Source: Ypsolopha sequella (lineage: Eukaryota; Arthropoda; Insecta; Lepidoptera; Ypsolophidae). From it: DNA of 64,000 nucleotides. Below are positions 63,904-64,000 of the stretch, in pieces. The stretch spans positions 2,604,001-2,668,000 of the forward strand of contig OW203988.1 of NCBI GenBank assembly GCA_934047225.1. Reading direction: 5' to 3'. A model generated the notes under the pieces. It saw nothing but the letters and a program-made list of their open reading frames with translations, did not search any database and had not been told where the DNA came from. The first letter of the stretch is position 1, and each line of letters opens with the position of its first letter. Both the position numbers and the translations under genes were made by a program.

Positions 63904-64000
63904 ATAAAATTCAAATTCAAATTCAACTAGTTTATTTTGTAAAATAGGTACTTTTTACGAGTCAAATTTAATCTTATAAAAATGTATGTAATCAAAGGTT
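63904..64000 (-). mobile_element. LINE 3' end, runs off the window
   Basis: Starts with repeats of ATTCAA (63909-63928), then TAGTTTATTTTGTAAAATAG and GAGTCAAATTTAATCTTAT. A minus-strand insertion of the same family, interrupting the ORF2 fragment to its left. The 5' part lies outside. Confidence 0.85.

Noticed and set aside
63573..64000. Twin-priming inversion of one LINE insertion
   Set aside because: The minus-strand 3' tail, not its 5' part, abuts the plus-strand fragment, so a separate insertion into an older copy explains it better.

Overview
The window is eukaryotic, AT-rich, intron-bearing nuclear DNA packed with transposable elements, and the best guess is a moth or butterfly (Lepidoptera). 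The basis is a netrin-receptor gene with short GT-AG exons and kilobase introns, a CR1/L2-like LINE whose 3' end recurs at least six times with a TTTGAA-type tail, Helitron 3' ends, tRNA-headed SINEs, repeats with ATCC/GGAT tails, a mariner, and several fold-back MITE-like elements. Species is not determined.

Positions 1 to about 30,000 are mostly intergenic. A 34-bp satellite runs off the left edge. A 181-bp tandem duplication with palindromes follows. Next comes a minus-strand LINE with two intact ORFs (ORF1 604 codons, ORF2 about 958 codons). At 9,947-10,053 (-) there is one orphan candidate first coding exon under a GC-rich, promoter-like stretch. From there to 30 kb I see only LINE fragments, SINEs, a Helitron end, hairpin elements and unassigned AT-rich DNA.

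Positions 30,063 to 58,169 (+) carry an unc-5 family netrin receptor gene, reconstructed here as ten coding exons whose splice phases agree at all nine junctions. In order they encode a signal peptide, an acidic linker, Ig1, Ig2 (split over two exons), two thrombospondin type-1 repeats, a transmembrane helix, a Ser/Tyr-rich cytoplasmic juxtamembrane region, and what may be the start of ZU5. The rest of ZU5, the UPA domain and the death domain are not visible and should lie beyond the right edge. The introns hold much of the mobile DNA: a hAT-like element interrupted by a 2.5-kb TIR element which itself contains a palindromic GATGAC/GTCATC microsatellite (intron 2), MITE-like hairpins (introns 2, 3 and 4), a complete mariner with one internal stop (intron 4), a 5'-truncated LINE (intron 6), and SINEs.

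The most unusual structure is directly after the transmembrane exon (53,171-54,250). It is a 99-bp tandem array made from the 3' half of that exon plus its splice donor and the first intron bases, with eight extra GTAAGT donors in register, bounded distally by a remnant of a fuller copy of the exon. Positions 58,200 to 64,000 contain a SINE, LINE 3' ends, a Helitron helicase remnant and a LINE inserted into a LINE. I found no CRISPR array and no convincing stand-alone RNA gene.
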